A stretch of 64,000 nucleotides of DNA, taken from contig NZ_CP109435.1 in the NCBI RefSeq assembly GCF_036227125.1, positions 3,162,001 to 3,226,000 of the forward strand. Direction: 5' to 3'. The notes under the pieces were generated by a model. That model was not told the origin of the DNA. It worked only from the letters and a program-made list of their open reading frames with translations, and searched no databases. Source of the stretch: Streptomyces sp. NBC_01485. GTDB taxonomy: Bacteria; Actinomycetota; Actinomycetes; Streptomycetales; Streptomycetaceae. A program made the position numbers and the translations under genes. Positions 1 to 10,532 of the stretch are shown here, one piece after another (position 1 is the first letter of the stretch; every line of letters begins with the position of its first letter).

Positions 1-698
1 AGATGGTGCACGGCGATGTCGACCGGCGCGCTGCCCGCCCGGTCGGCCACCAGCTCCTCCAGGCGGGCGATCGCCTTCGACGCCGTCCGCACCTTCTCCA
101 GAAGGTCGATGCGCCCCCCGTCCAACTGGAGCAGCGGCTTCACCGCGAGCGCCGAGCCCAACAGGGCCTGGGCGGCACCGATCCGGCCGCCTCGGCGCAG
201 GTAGTCCAGGGTGTCGACGTAGAAAAAGGCGGAGGTGCCCGCAGCCCGCTTCTCCGCCGCGGTGACCGCCTCGTCGACCGTGCCGCCCGTCTCGGCAGCC
301 TCGGCCGCCGCGAGCGCGCAGAAGCCGAGCGCCATCGCGACCATGCCGGTGTCCACCACCCGCACCGGCACCGGCGCCTCACGCGCCGCGACGACCGCCG
401 CGTCGTACGTGCCGGACAACTCGGCGGAGAGGTGGAGGGAGACGATGCCGGTGGCGCCGGACTCGGCGACCCTGCGGTACGTCTCCGCGAAGAGCTGGGG
501 GCTCGGGCGCGAGGTGGTGACGGGGCGTCGCTTCTGCAGTGCCTGGGCGAGGGACCGGGTCGAGATCTCGGTGCCCTCTTCAAGAGCCTGGTCGCCGAGG
601 ACGACGGTCAGGGGCACCGTGGTGATGCCGTGACGCTCCATCGTCCGCTGCGGCAAGTAGGCCGTTGAATCCGTGACGATCGCGACATGGCGGGACAT
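1..698 (-). CDS. DegV family fatty-acid-binding protein (3' end cut by window)
   Basis: The protein begins MSRHVAIVTDSTAYLP, the usual DegV opening in which the TDS(T/S) segment contributes to the fatty-acid carboxylate site. Further in are RPVTTSRPSPQLF (the conserved T-S-R/Q-P-S/T-P block), HLSAELSGTYDAA (the H-x-S-x-x-L-S-G-T block) and DTLDYLRRGGRIG, so both ligand motifs are intact. About 232 residues are visible, and family members run near 280, so roughly the last 50 residues lie left of the window. DegV/FakB proteins bind a fatty acid and, in Firmicutes, present it to the FakA kinase. Whether this actinobacterial copy works with a kinase cannot be told here. The ATG at 696-698 opens directly on the conserved strand. 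Confidence 0.9.
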   Translation of the reverse strand, partial: MSRHVAIVTDSTAYLPQRTMERHGITTVPLTVVLGDQALEEGTEISTRSLAQALQKRRPVTTSRPSPQLFAETYRRVAESGATGIVSLHLSAELSGTYDAAVVAAREAPVPVRVVDTGMVAMALGFCALAAAEAAETGGTVDEAVTAAEKRAAGTSAFFYVDTLDYLRRGGRIGAAQALLGSALAVKPLLQLDGGRIDLLEKVRTASKAIARLEELVADRAGSAPVDIAVHH

Positions 699-808
699 GA
701 CCTGGAGGTTACCTGGCGTAGCCCCCGTGTGGCAGCCCGGCCCCTCACAGTCGGTCCGCCCTTGACCGAATCACATACACCACCAGGCAGCACCTGCCCC
801 AGGACACA

Positions 809-1576
809 TCAGGTAGTGCTCTCAGGCCGCCGTTTCTTCTGCCAAGGGTAGGTAGGTCGCGGTCCCGGTGGGGTAATGGCGGGCCGGCTCGGCTCCTCCG
901 GGGTGTCCGGAGTGCGGGCGCCGGGGGTCTCAGGCCAGGTCTGTCCGGCCGCCGCGCTGTCGGCGGCCGGTGCCTCGGGCCACGGGGGCGGTGTCCGGAC
1001 AGGGTCCGACGTGGAGTCGGCCGTGGAGTCCGCCGTCGTCCAGTGCCGCAGGGCGCCGGCCTCGACGTCTATCTGCGCGCTGAGGGTGTCCAGGTCGTCG
1101 TCGGCGAAGCGGTGGGCGCGGTCCTGGGCCGCCCAGCGCAGCGAGTCCGCCGATCCCGTGATGCGCTCGGTGCGCTCCCGCAGTGAGGGCAGCCGCTCGG
1201 CGAGTTTCGCCCGGTCCGGCTCGGACTCCAGGCGCTTGAGTTCGCCGTCCAGTTCGTAACCGTGTGCGCTGAGCCGCTGGAACAGGCCGAGGGACTCCCT
1301 GAGGGATTCGTCCTCGGCGACTCCCGCGTGCAGCGCGTCCTGCGTGGCCCGCATCGACGTGCGCAGCTTGAGCCGCAACTGGGCGATCTCGCCGGCCGGG
1401 CCGAGCTGGGCGAAGGACTTGGCCCGCAGGGTGTGGTCCTCGACGGTGCGGCGGGCCTGGGTGATGGTGCGGTCGACGCCTCGCTTGGCGGCGCGGACCA
1501 CCTTCACCGTGGCGTAGGCGCCGAGCGCCAGGAACAGCACGAAGAGCAGGGCGACGACTGTGATCACTGCTTCCAC
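809..1576 (-). CDS. Small membrane-anchored protein with coiled-coil, function unknown
   Basis: GTG at 1574-1576 is chosen because AAGGAGGAG lies 5 nt upstream; an earlier ATG at 1606 has no ribosome site. The product of about 255 residues starts with one hydrophobic segment (ITVVALLFVLFLALGAY). A basic stretch and a long charged, Leu/Glu/Arg-rich region follow (about residues 35-155) that looks helical and probably coiled-coil. The tail is Pro/Thr/Ser-rich and disordered and ends in a basic cluster (WQKKRRPES). This suggests a single N-terminal anchor with a cytoplasmic helical body. I do not recognise the family. It lies between leuS and degV on the same strand, but the 266-bp gap to leuS suggests separate transcription. 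Confidence 0.75.
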   Translation of the reverse strand: MEAVITVVALLFVLFLALGAYATVKVVRAAKRGVDRTITQARRTVEDHTLRAKSFAQLGPAGEIAQLRLKLRTSMRATQDALHAGVAEDESLRESLGLFQRLSAHGYELDGELKRLESEPDRAKLAERLPSLRERTERITGSADSLRWAAQDRAHRFADDDLDTLSAQIDVEAGALRHWTTADSTADSTSDPVRTPPPWPEAPAADSAAAGQTWPETPGARTPDTPEEPSRPAITPPGPRPTYPWQKKRRPESTT

Positions 1577-1754
1577 CAGCTCCTCCTTCGACCCGCCACG
1601 ACACATCCGGCGTCACACCCGGCACGCCTCACTTAAAACCGTAAACGACGCGGGCAGGCCCGGAGTTCCAGAAGAACCCCGAACCTGCCCGTAGGGGACT
1701 ACCCGGAGCCGTACTCACGGCTCGCGACGGTCACGGCCCGCGACGGTCACTTAC

Positions 1755-1805
1755 GCGTGGCGGTCACACCGTCCCTTGATCACCACACACCCGTGATCGC
1801 CACGC
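1755..1805 (-). terminator. Possible leuS terminator hairpin
   Basis: Bases 1755-1767 can pair with 1793-1805 (13 bp, one mismatch) around a 25-nt loop, just past the leuS stop codon. There is no clear T-run, so this is a weak call. The same gap also holds two tandem copies of CCGCGACGGTCAC near 1725-1750 and a short GAGCCGT/ACGGCTC hairpin at about 1708-1725. Confidence 0.35.
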
Positions 1806-1842
1806 CCTCGTGACCGTCACCCCATGCCGCTCCCGATGCCGA

Positions 1843-4737
<2,895 letters not shown>

Positions 4738-4803
4738 GGTCCTCAAAGCTCCATCGATCGTCTCTGCCAGCGGCTTGGCGTCCGGCCTGTCGTCCAGGAA
4801 ACG

Positions 4804-4827
4804 AAAAATCCCCTCGCACAGGAGGGG
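4804..4827 (-). terminator. Transcription attenuator in the leuS leader
   Basis: CCCCTC (4810-4815 on the plus strand) pairs with GAGGGG (4822-4827). In the leuS direction the hairpin is followed by TTTTT (complement of 4804-4808). It lies about 50 nt after the leader-peptide stop and about 70 nt before the leuS start, as expected for a regulated intrinsic terminator. Confidence 0.8.
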
Positions 4828-4874
4828 ACGCCGCGCCGATTCCGAACCGTCCGTTCACCGGAGGTCGGGACTGA

Positions 4875-4913
4875 TCAGCGCGGCTCGCTAAGCAGAAGGC
4901 GTACAGCACGCAT
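4875..4913 (-). CDS. Leucine-rich leader peptide of leuS
   Basis: A 12-codon ORF encodes MRAVRLLLSEPR, with three consecutive leucine codons (CTT CTG CTT) at positions 6-8, then TGA. Downstream comes a perfect terminator hairpin with a T-run, then leuS. This is the layout of classical ribosome-mediated attenuation: stalling at the Leu codons when charged tRNA-Leu is low would favour an antiterminator. No Shine-Dalgarno is seen. TACCCT lies 7 nt before the ATG and could be a -10 box giving a leaderless or nearly leaderless transcript. Attenuators upstream of leuS have been predicted comparatively in Streptomyces, so the mechanism is not new; the competing antiterminator pairing was not worked out here. 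Confidence 0.75.
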   Translation of the reverse strand: MRAVRLLLSEPR

Positions 4914-5177
4914 GGCGCTAGGGTACCGCAGGCCTTGAGCACGCCGCGACGCGCTTACGTATGCATGGTCGCGACAACGTTGCTGCGATCAGAACAGGCC
5001 AACCGGAACTGAATAAAGGTCAAGGGTTACTTCGCATAACGGTCACCAAGGGACATCACACCAGCCACATCGTCGTTTCATAACAACGCAATAACTCAAA
5101 CCTCGTACCCATCGGTATGGAGCCACTTAGAGTTCGGCAGCGGGACCGCTTTCCCGAAACTGCTCGGAGTTGCCCCC

Positions 5178-6494
5178 ATGAACCCTCGTCGTAGTAACAG
5201 CTCGCTCCCCAAGCCCGGCCGGTCGGCCTACGGGGCGGCGACAGCTGTCGTCCTGCTCCTCATACCCGTGGTCGTGCTGGTCGGAGGCGACCAGTTCCAA
5301 GCCTTCCTGAACTTCGGCGCGGGTGTGCTCTCCCTCGTGTCGCTCAGTTGCTCGGTGATCTGGGGCCTGGTCGCCCAGGACCGGATCTTCCTCAACACCC
5401 GCCAGCGGATCATCGGCCAAGCGGTGCACCGGACGACGGCGGTCGCCTCGATCGCGTTCCTGCTGCTGCACATCACCACGAAGATCGCGCTGGACCACAC
5501 CCAGCTCATCGCCGCGATCATCCCGTTCTCGCTCGGCGTCACCGGAACCGCCGGCCTCATCGGCCTCGGCTCCCTGGCCGGCCTGCTGATGATCTTCGTC
5601 GGCATCACGGGCGCCCTGCGCAGCAACTTCGCCACGCCGGCCGAGAGCGCCGCCCGCTGGCGTGCCATGCACATGCTGGCCTACCCGGCCTGGTGCGCCG
5701 CACTCGTGCACGGGCTCTACGCGGGTCGCCAGGCCAAGCCGATCTTCACGATCCTGTACAGCCTGTGCCTGCTGGGCGTCATGGCCGCCCTCGCCCTGCG
5801 CGCCGCGCCGCGCCCGTTCAAACGCCAGGTCGCCGACCAGTTCGGCTCGTTCCTGGGCGGCGGCGAGGACCGCTCGACCATGGACGGCCTCGAGGCGTCA
5901 CGCGCGCGCGTGACGGAGACCGGATCGTCGGCGCTGCCCGGCTACGAAGGCCGCTCGGGCCGCTCTCCGCTGACCGACACCATGGGCGCCACCCGGATGG
6001 CACCGCCGTCGGCGTCGCCGCTGTACGACACCCCCGCCACCCCGGAGCCCGCCAATGGCTTCGCGGCCGCCTACCGGGCCGTCAACACGCCGCCGCGCGG
6101 CCAGCAGCAGCCCTTCGCGGCCGACCAGACCGCGCGGATGAACATGCCGTACGACATGCAGGCCACGGAGGCGATCCAGCGGGTCGACAACGGCGGCAGC
6201 ACCTCGGGCACTTGGCCGGTCCCGTCCCCGCCGCCGCTCGGCGAGGCGCCCCCGTCGGCCTATGACCCGCTCCAGGACACGGGATTCAACATCCCGGTCT
6301 ATGGCAATTCGGGCAATCCCGGGTACGGCGGACGTGACGTGTACGACACAGGTGAGACGAACCCGGCTTACAACACGTACAACCAGAACGACACGTACAA
6401 CAGCGGTCCCGCCAATGAACCATCGCCCGGCGCGTCCTTCGACGCACCGGGTTCGGGCGAACCTTGGAACACGCCTTCCGGAGGCTATAGGTGA
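5178..6494 (+). CDS. Membrane cytochrome b / ferric-reductase-like protein with long C-terminal tail
   Basis: A 438-residue protein with about six hydrophobic helices in the first 210 residues. Two helices carry spaced histidine pairs, H84-x13-H98 and H165-x12-H178. This is the bis-heme pattern of ferric-reductase/NADPH-oxidase-type transmembrane domains. The usual FAD/NAD(P)H domain is absent; instead residues about 215-438 form a Pro/Tyr/Asn/Gly-rich, probably disordered tail. The next gene overlaps by 4 nt (GTGA) and encodes a NuoF-like flavo-iron-sulfur protein, which could supply electrons in place of the missing domain. The ATG at 5178 has GGAG upstream. The substrate (ferric iron, quinone, oxygen or other) cannot be read from the sequence. 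The heme assignment is a family inference. Confidence 0.75.
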   Translation: MNPRRSNSSLPKPGRSAYGAATAVVLLLIPVVVLVGGDQFQAFLNFGAGVLSLVSLSCSVIWGLVAQDRIFLNTRQRIIGQAVHRTTAVASIAFLLLHITTKIALDHTQLIAAIIPFSLGVTGTAGLIGLGSLAGLLMIFVGITGALRSNFATPAESAARWRAMHMLAYPAWCAALVHGLYAGRQAKPIFTILYSLCLLGVMAALALRAAPRPFKRQVADQFGSFLGGGEDRSTMDGLEASRARVTETGSSALPGYEGRSGRSPLTDTMGATRMAPPSASPLYDTPATPEPANGFAAAYRAVNTPPRGQQQPFAADQTARMNMPYDMQATEAIQRVDNGGSTSGTWPVPSPPPLGEAPPSAYDPLQDTGFNIPVYGNSGNPGYGGRDVYDTGETNPAYNTYNQNDTYNSGPANEPSPGASFDAPGSGEPWNTPSGGYR

Positions 6495-8101
6495 ACGAGG
6501 CCCTGCCCGACGTCCCAGAAGTCCGCGTGGTCGGCCTTCCGCAGCTCACGTCCGGCTTCGACCTTGTCGAGAGACTCGACCTGCCCATGCACCTGAAGGT
6601 GCACGGGCCGCTCGAACCCCTGGGCGGAGAGGCCCTCGCGAAGCTCTCCGAGAACATCAACCTGAAGGGCCGCGGCGGCGCGGGCTTCCCCTTCCACAAG
6701 AAGCTGCGCTCGGTCGCCGAGGCCGCGATCAAGCGCGGCGTACGGCCGGTCGTCGTCGTGAACGGCAGTGAGGACGAACCGGCCTGCCGCAAGGACACGG
6801 TGCTCATCAACCGTGCCCCGCACCTCATCCTGGACGGCGCGCTGCTGGTCGCGGAGGCGCTGGGTGCCCGCACGCTCGTGGTGGGGGTCACCCGCGAATC
6901 CACCCAGCGCTCCATGGAGGCCGCGCTCGCCGAACGCGGCCTGAGCAACGGCCGCCGTTCGGCGCTGAAGGCGTTCGTCCAGCGCAACCCGATCCGCATG
7001 GTCACCGGCGCCGCCGCATCGCTGATCCGCTCCATCGACGGCGGCCCGCCGATCCCGCCCGGCCGTAAGGTCAGCGCCTCGCAGAACGGCGTCGGCGGCG
7101 CGCCCACCCTGCTGTCCAACGCCGAGACGTTCGCCCAACTGGCCATCGCCGCCCGCATCGGCCCGGAGCGCTACGGCAACACCGGCCTCTACGACGAGCC
7201 GGGCACCGTCATGCTGACGGTCTCCGGCGCGGTCGCCCGCCCGATGGTGATCGAGGTTCCCACGGGCGTGCCGCTGCGTTACGTCCTTCAGCTCGCCGGC
7301 GCGCCGCCGGTGCCCCAGGGTGTGCTGACCGGCGGTTACCACGGCAAGTGGATCGACGCGGCGACGGTCAACGAGGCGATCGTCTCCCGCAACTCCCTGG
7401 ACGCGGTGGGCGGGGCGCTCGGCGCCGGCGCCATCCTGCCGATCAGTCAGGAGACCTGCCCGCTGGGCGAGTCGCTGCGTGTGGCGCAGTGGCTGGCCGA
7501 CGAGAGCGCCGGACAGTGCGGTCCCTGCTACCTCGGTCTGCCGGCCGCCGCGCGCGGCATGGAGGACATCCTCAACGGCGGCGGCCCGGCCGCCCTGGAG
7601 GCGCTCAAGCAGGTCGCGAAGAACGTGAAGCGGCGCGGTGCGTGCTCGCATCCGGACGGCTCCGCGATGTTCCTGGAGTCGACCGTCAAGGCGTTCACCG
7701 ACGACCTGGCCGCCCATGTCCTCGGAAATGGCTGCGGACGGCCCGTGGAGGGCGTTCTGCCGCTCTTCGAGGCCGGTATGGCCCCGGCGGCCATCACGAG
7801 CGGCATCCCGCCGCAGGAGAGCGGCTCGAGCCGTCAGAAGATCTTCGTCGACTGGACGCTGTGCCGCGGGCACGGCCTGTGCGCCGACATCCTCCCGGAG
7901 GTCTTCCAGCTCGGCGCCGACGGCTTCCCGACGGTGGCGCAGGCGAAGGTGCCGCAGAACGCGGAGGCGAAGGCGCTGCGCGCGGTGCGCCGCTGCCCGG
8001 CGCTGGCCCTGCGCGTCGAGGAGGACACGCGCGCGCAGGCGCCCGCCCGCAACCTCCCGGTCCTCTCCCAGGGCCGCGGCCGCCGCGCCCTGGGCCGCTG
8101 A
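6491..8101 (+). CDS. NuoF-like NADH dehydrogenase subunit fused to a C-terminal ferredoxin
   Basis: 536 residues. The FMN/NADH region has GRGGAGFPFHKK at about 60-71 and NGSEDEPACRKDTVLI. An SLBB-type segment lies near 235-290. The iron-sulfur region reads ESAGQCGPCYLG (C343, C346) with a later Cys in RRGACSHPDG (C385). Canonical NuoF has ESCGxCxPC, so the first cluster cysteine is Ala340 here. Residues about 450-515 form an extra 3-Cys ferredoxin (C458, C464, C502; pattern C-x5-C...C), which suits a [3Fe-4S] cluster. Translation is coupled to the upstream cytochrome b gene. The likely role is to take electrons from NAD(P)H and pass them through the ferredoxin domain to the membrane heme protein. 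It is not part of a nuo operon, so it is not complex I itself. Confidence 0.8.
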   Translation: MNEALPDVPEVRVVGLPQLTSGFDLVERLDLPMHLKVHGPLEPLGGEALAKLSENINLKGRGGAGFPFHKKLRSVAEAAIKRGVRPVVVVNGSEDEPACRKDTVLINRAPHLILDGALLVAEALGARTLVVGVTRESTQRSMEAALAERGLSNGRRSALKAFVQRNPIRMVTGAAASLIRSIDGGPPIPPGRKVSASQNGVGGAPTLLSNAETFAQLAIAARIGPERYGNTGLYDEPGTVMLTVSGAVARPMVIEVPTGVPLRYVLQLAGAPPVPQGVLTGGYHGKWIDAATVNEAIVSRNSLDAVGGALGAGAILPISQETCPLGESLRVAQWLADESAGQCGPCYLGLPAAARGMEDILNGGGPAALEALKQVAKNVKRRGACSHPDGSAMFLESTVKAFTDDLAAHVLGNGCGRPVEGVLPLFEAGMAPAAITSGIPPQESGSSRQKIFVDWTLCRGHGLCADILPEVFQLGADGFPTVAQAKVPQNAEAKALRAVRRCPALALRVEEDTRAQAPARNLPVLSQGRGRRALGR

Positions 8102-8163
8102 CCGAGTACGGCGAAGAGACGACGAGACGAACAGGACAGACAAAGCCGGACGTGACGACGAAA

Positions 8164-8189
8164 GGGGCCGCCTGAGAACAGGCGGCCCC
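8164..8189 (+). terminator. Terminator of the cytochrome b / NuoF-like operon
   Basis: GGGGCCGCCT (8164-8173) and AGGCGGCCCC (8180-8189) form a perfect 10-bp stem with a 6-nt loop, 62 nt after the stop codon. A weak T-rich stretch follows. Confidence 0.75.
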
Positions 8190-8218
8190 TAATCCCTTGC
8201 CCGGCTCCTCCGGAATAC

Positions 8219-8258
8219 AAAAAGATCCCGCCGGATCGAATCCGATCCGGCGGGATCT
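8219..8258 (-). terminator. Terminator of tRNA-Ala copy 1
   Basis: Bases 8223-8237 and 8244-8258 form a perfect 15-bp stem with a 6-nt loop. In the tRNA direction it is followed by TTTTTG. It starts 4 nt after the tRNA 3' end. Confidence 0.85.
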
Positions 8259-8262
8259 GCTG

Positions 8263-8335
8263 TGGAGCTAAGGAGAATTGAACTCCTGACCTCCTGCATG
8301 CCATGCAGGCGCTCTACCAACTGAGCTATAGCCCC
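8263..8335 (-). tRNA. tRNA-Ala (anticodon GGC), copy 1
   Basis: A 73-nt cloverleaf. The acceptor stem GGGGCTA pairs with TAGCTCC and includes G3:U70, the identity pair of alanine tRNAs. The D-arm contains AGCTCAGTTGGTAGAGC. The anticodon stem CCTGC/GCAGG encloses loop ATGGCAT, so the anticodon is GGC. The T-arm contains GTTCAATTC. CCA is not encoded. It is identical in sequence to the copy 986 bp away. Confidence 0.97.
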
Positions 8336-8462
8336 TCGTGGTGTTCCACCGGGCTTCCCCGGCGGCGACGCCAACATTACCAATCCCTGCCGTGGACCAC
8401 CAAATCGTTTCCCCCATGCCCGATTTCACCCGATATGCAAGATCAAGCCATGCAGGGCAGGG

Positions 8463-8696
8463 TCAAGCGGTGACGAACGAATAGAACCGTTTGAGCGTGC
8501 AGTGCTCTTCGAGGAGCCGCCCGTAGATCGGCTCGCCCTCCAGCTCGCGGTACGTCTCGATCGGGTCGCCTTTTATGATCAGCGCCCGCGCGCATTCCTC
8601 GCACCAGTACTGGTAGTCGGGGTTGACCGGCTCCATGTCACGGACGATCGGGGTGCCGCTGCCGCACCAGTCGCACTTTCGCCTGTGTGCACCCAT
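8463..8696 (-). CDS. Small zinc-ribbon protein, function unknown
   Basis: 77 residues with two CxxC pairs, CDWC (residues 8-11) and CEEC (32-35), separated by about 20 residues. This is the layout of a treble-clef or zinc-ribbon knuckle. The remainder is charged with no membrane segment. The start lies 3 nt after the stop of the upstream gene (8700-8873), with GGAG overlapping the end of that gene, so the two are translationally coupled. Two small CxxC proteins produced together might interact. I do not recognise a named family. Confidence 0.75.
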   Translation of the reverse strand: MGAHRRKCDWCGSGTPIVRDMEPVNPDYQYWCEECARALIIKGDPIETYRELEGEPIYGRLLEEHCTLKRFYSFVTA

Positions 8697-8699
8697 CGA

Positions 8700-8873
8700 T
8701 CAGCTCCAGCTGTGGCCGCAGGCCGTGCACACGTAGGAAATCCCGCCGTTGTCGCCGAGCACTTGGGCCACATGGCCGGAACCGCAGGAGGGGCAGCTGA
8801 GCCGGGTGGCCTTGTCCCGTGTCAACGCCGCTTCGGAGAGGTGGCCGACCTCTCCGAGGATGCTCGCAGGCAT
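8700..8873 (-). CDS. 57-residue zinc-ribbon protein
   Basis: ATG at 8871-8873 has GGGAGGGAG 5 nt upstream. The product opens MPASILGEVGHLSEA and then carries LSCPSCGSGHVAQVLG and YVCTACGHSW, i.e. two CxxC knuckles about 20 residues apart with the G-x-H/S-W ending typical of rubredoxin-like or TFIIS-like ribbons. The gene is short but well supported by its ribosome site, motif spacing and the coupled gene that follows. Function unknown; it may bind nucleic acid or a protein partner. Confidence 0.7.
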   Translation of the reverse strand: MPASILGEVGHLSEAALTRDKATRLSCPSCGSGHVAQVLGDNGGISYVCTACGHSWS

Positions 8874-8942
8874 CGCTACTCCCTCCCGTCGGGCCGCGCC
8901 CCCTTCCGGCCGTTTGATTCTGCCACGGCCGGGCCAATACGG

Positions 8943-9113
8943 TCAGCGACGCCTCAGTACCAGTCCGGACACGGCACCGAGGACGGCTGTCGTAGCGAGC
9001 GCGAACATGCATGTGAGAAGCGCTTCCGAAGAGGTATACGCCTCCGGTGCCCCAAGTGACTCAAGCCGTTCGAAGAACAGTGTGCCGAGGACGGCCACGC
9101 CGTACCCGCTGCC
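8943..9113 (-). pseudogene. Remnant of an MFS (DHA2-type) drug transporter, last transmembrane segments only
   Basis: Only about 57 codons remain before the stop. GYGVAVLGTLFFERL matches the conserved G-x-A-V-L-G-T-x-F-F ending of EmrB/QacA-type 14-TM exporters, and ALATTAVLGAVSGLVLRRR matches their last helix and basic end. The reading frame continues upstream without a credible start into low-complexity sequence and the neighbouring tRNA, so the first 400 or so residues of the transporter are missing. It sits between two identical tRNA-Ala genes, which suggests deletion during integration or excision at the tRNA. Confidence 0.6.
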
Positions 9114-9184
9114 AGGAGGCGGGGCACCCCCCGCGCCGGGCGACCCGGTCCTCGCGACAGCCGAACACGACAGCGGAACGCGAC

Positions 9185-9213
9185 AAAAAATCCCGCCCCC
9201 TGAGGGGCGGGAT
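9185..9213 (-). terminator. Terminator of tRNA-Ala copy 2
   Basis: ATCCCGCCCC (9190-9199) pairs with GGGGCGGGAT (9204-9213), loop CTGA. In the tRNA direction it is followed by five T (complement of 9185-9189). Confidence 0.85.
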
Positions 9214-9248
9214 CTTCGTGAAACGGTCTCAACCGACCGGCCGTTCTG

Positions 9249-9321
9249 TGGAGCTAAGGAGAATTGAACTCCTGACCTCCTGCATGCCATGCAGGCGCTC
9301 TACCAACTGAGCTATAGCCCC
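9249..9321 (-). tRNA. tRNA-Ala (anticodon GGC), copy 2
   Basis: Base-for-base identical to the copy at 8263-8335 across all 73 nt, including G3:U70 and anticodon loop ATGGCAT. It has its own terminator, so the two copies are separate transcription units rather than one array. Confidence 0.97.
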
Positions 9322-9414
9322 TTGCGTTCTTCCCGCTCGGCGGGGCGAACAAGAAGAACTTTAGCCTGCGACCTGCCGGAAAGTGAAATCCGGGTCCCGG
9401 CTGCCCCACGGCGG

Positions 9415-10089
9415 TCAGTCGTCGTCGCCGAGCACCGGCTCGGGCAGGGTGCCGGCGTTGTGCTCGAGCAGCCGCCAGCCCCGGGCGCCCACGCCGAGCA
9501 CGGACCAGCAGCAGTTGGAGAGACCGCCGAGGCTCTCCCAGTTGTGCGCCTCCAGGCCGAGGAGCCGGCCGATGGTAGTGCGGATGGTGCCGCCGTGGCT
9601 GACGACGACGAGCGTGCCGTCCTCGGGCAGCTTCTCGGCATGCCGCAGCACCACGGGGGCGGCGCGGTCGGCGACCTCGGTCTCCAGCTCGCCGCCGCCG
9701 CGGCGCACCGGCTCACCGCGCTTCCACGCGGTGTACTCCTCGCCGTGGCGGGCGATGATCTCGTCGTGCGTCAGCCCCTGCCACACGCCCGCGTACGTCT
9801 CGCGCAGGCCCTCGTCATGGGTCACCGTCAGGCCGGAAAGCTCGGCGAGCTCGGCGGCCGTGTTCGCGGCCCGCGACAGGTCCGAGGCGACGATGGCGTC
9901 GGGCTGGAGGGAGGCGAGCAGCCGAGCGGCACGGCGGGCCTGGGCCACGCCGGTCTCGGTCAGCTCGACGTCCGTCGTGCCCTGGAAGCGGCGCTCCACG
10001 TTCCAGGCGGTCTGGCCGTGCCGCCAGAGGATGACGCGGCGGCCACGGCCCGGCGTGCGGTCGGCGGCCGCCTGGGCGGGGTCACTCAC
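9415..10089 (-). CDS. Histidine phosphatase (phosphoglycerate-mutase-like) family protein
   Basis: 224 residues. The catalytic signature is LWRHGQTAWN near residue 20, with the second histidine in VVVSHGGTIR near 160 and an acidic partner in GLRETYAGVWQGLT. The active site is therefore complete, but the substrate is uncertain: streptomycete copies are often labelled phosphoglycerate mutase, and broad phosphatase activity is as likely. GTG at 10087-10089 overlaps the rsfS stop by 4 nt (GTGA), so it is the last gene of a nadD-LCP-rsfS-phosphatase operon. Only Cys/Trp-rich and acidic variation is seen at the C-terminus. Confidence 0.9.
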   Translation of the reverse strand: MSDPAQAAADRTPGRGRRVILWRHGQTAWNVERRFQGTTDVELTETGVAQARRAARLLASLQPDAIVASDLSRAANTAAELAELSGLTVTHDEGLRETYAGVWQGLTHDEIIARHGEEYTAWKRGEPVRRGGGELETEVADRAAPVVLRHAEKLPEDGTLVVVSHGGTIRTTIGRLLGLEAHNWESLGGLSNCCWSVLGVGARGWRLLEHNAGTLPEPVLGDDD

Positions 10090-10532
10090 CGCAGCTCCCC
10101 GAACTCGGCGGCGTCGTCCTCCTCGGCCTGCAGCTTGGCGTGCTCCTGGGCCTTGCCGCGGGTGGCCTTGGCGTCGGCGGGCAGCTCCAGCTCGGGGCAG
10201 TCCTTCCACAGCCGCTCCAGGGCGTAGAAGACGCGCTCCTCGCTGTGCTGGACGTGGACGACGATGTCGACGTAGTCGAGCAGGATCCAGCGGGCGTCCC
10301 GGTCGCCCTCACGGCGTACCGGCTTGACGCCGAGCTCCTTCTGGAGGCGCTCCTCGATCTCGTCGACGATCGACTTGACCTGGCGGTCGTTGGGCGCGGA
10401 GGCCAGCAGGAAGGCGTCCGTGATGGACAGCACGTCGCTGACGTCGTAGGCGATGATGTCGTGCGCGAGCTTGTCGGCGGCCGCCTGTGCGGCGGCGGTG
10501 ATGAGCTCGATGGAGCGGTCAGTGGCGGTCAC
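10086..10532 (-). CDS. rsfS: Ribosomal silencing factor RsfS
   Basis: About 148 residues of the Iojap/RsfS family. Conserved blocks are DKLAHDIIAYDVSDVLSITD, FLLASAPNDRQVKSIVDEIE, REGDRDARWILLDYVDIVVH and ERVFYALERLWKD. The protein binds ribosomal protein L14 (uL14) and blocks subunit joining in stationary or starved cells. It carries a charged C-terminal extension (DAKATRGKAQEHAKLQ...) beyond the core, common in actinobacteria. GTG at 10532 is chosen because the conserved part starts there; an ATG 20 codons earlier would add unconserved residues. It follows the LCP-type gene by about 95 bp. Confidence 0.93.
   Translation of the reverse strand: MTATDRSIELITAAAQAAADKLAHDIIAYDVSDVLSITDAFLLASAPNDRQVKSIVDEIEERLQKELGVKPVRREGDRDARWILLDYVDIVVHVQHSEERVFYALERLWKDCPELELPADAKATRGKAQEHAKLQAEEDDAAEFGELR

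Noticed and set aside
8943..9290. 115-codon frame as an intact gene
   Set aside because: Its first 30 codons lie in the tRNA and terminator; only the last 57 codons resemble a transporter, so it is listed as a remnant.
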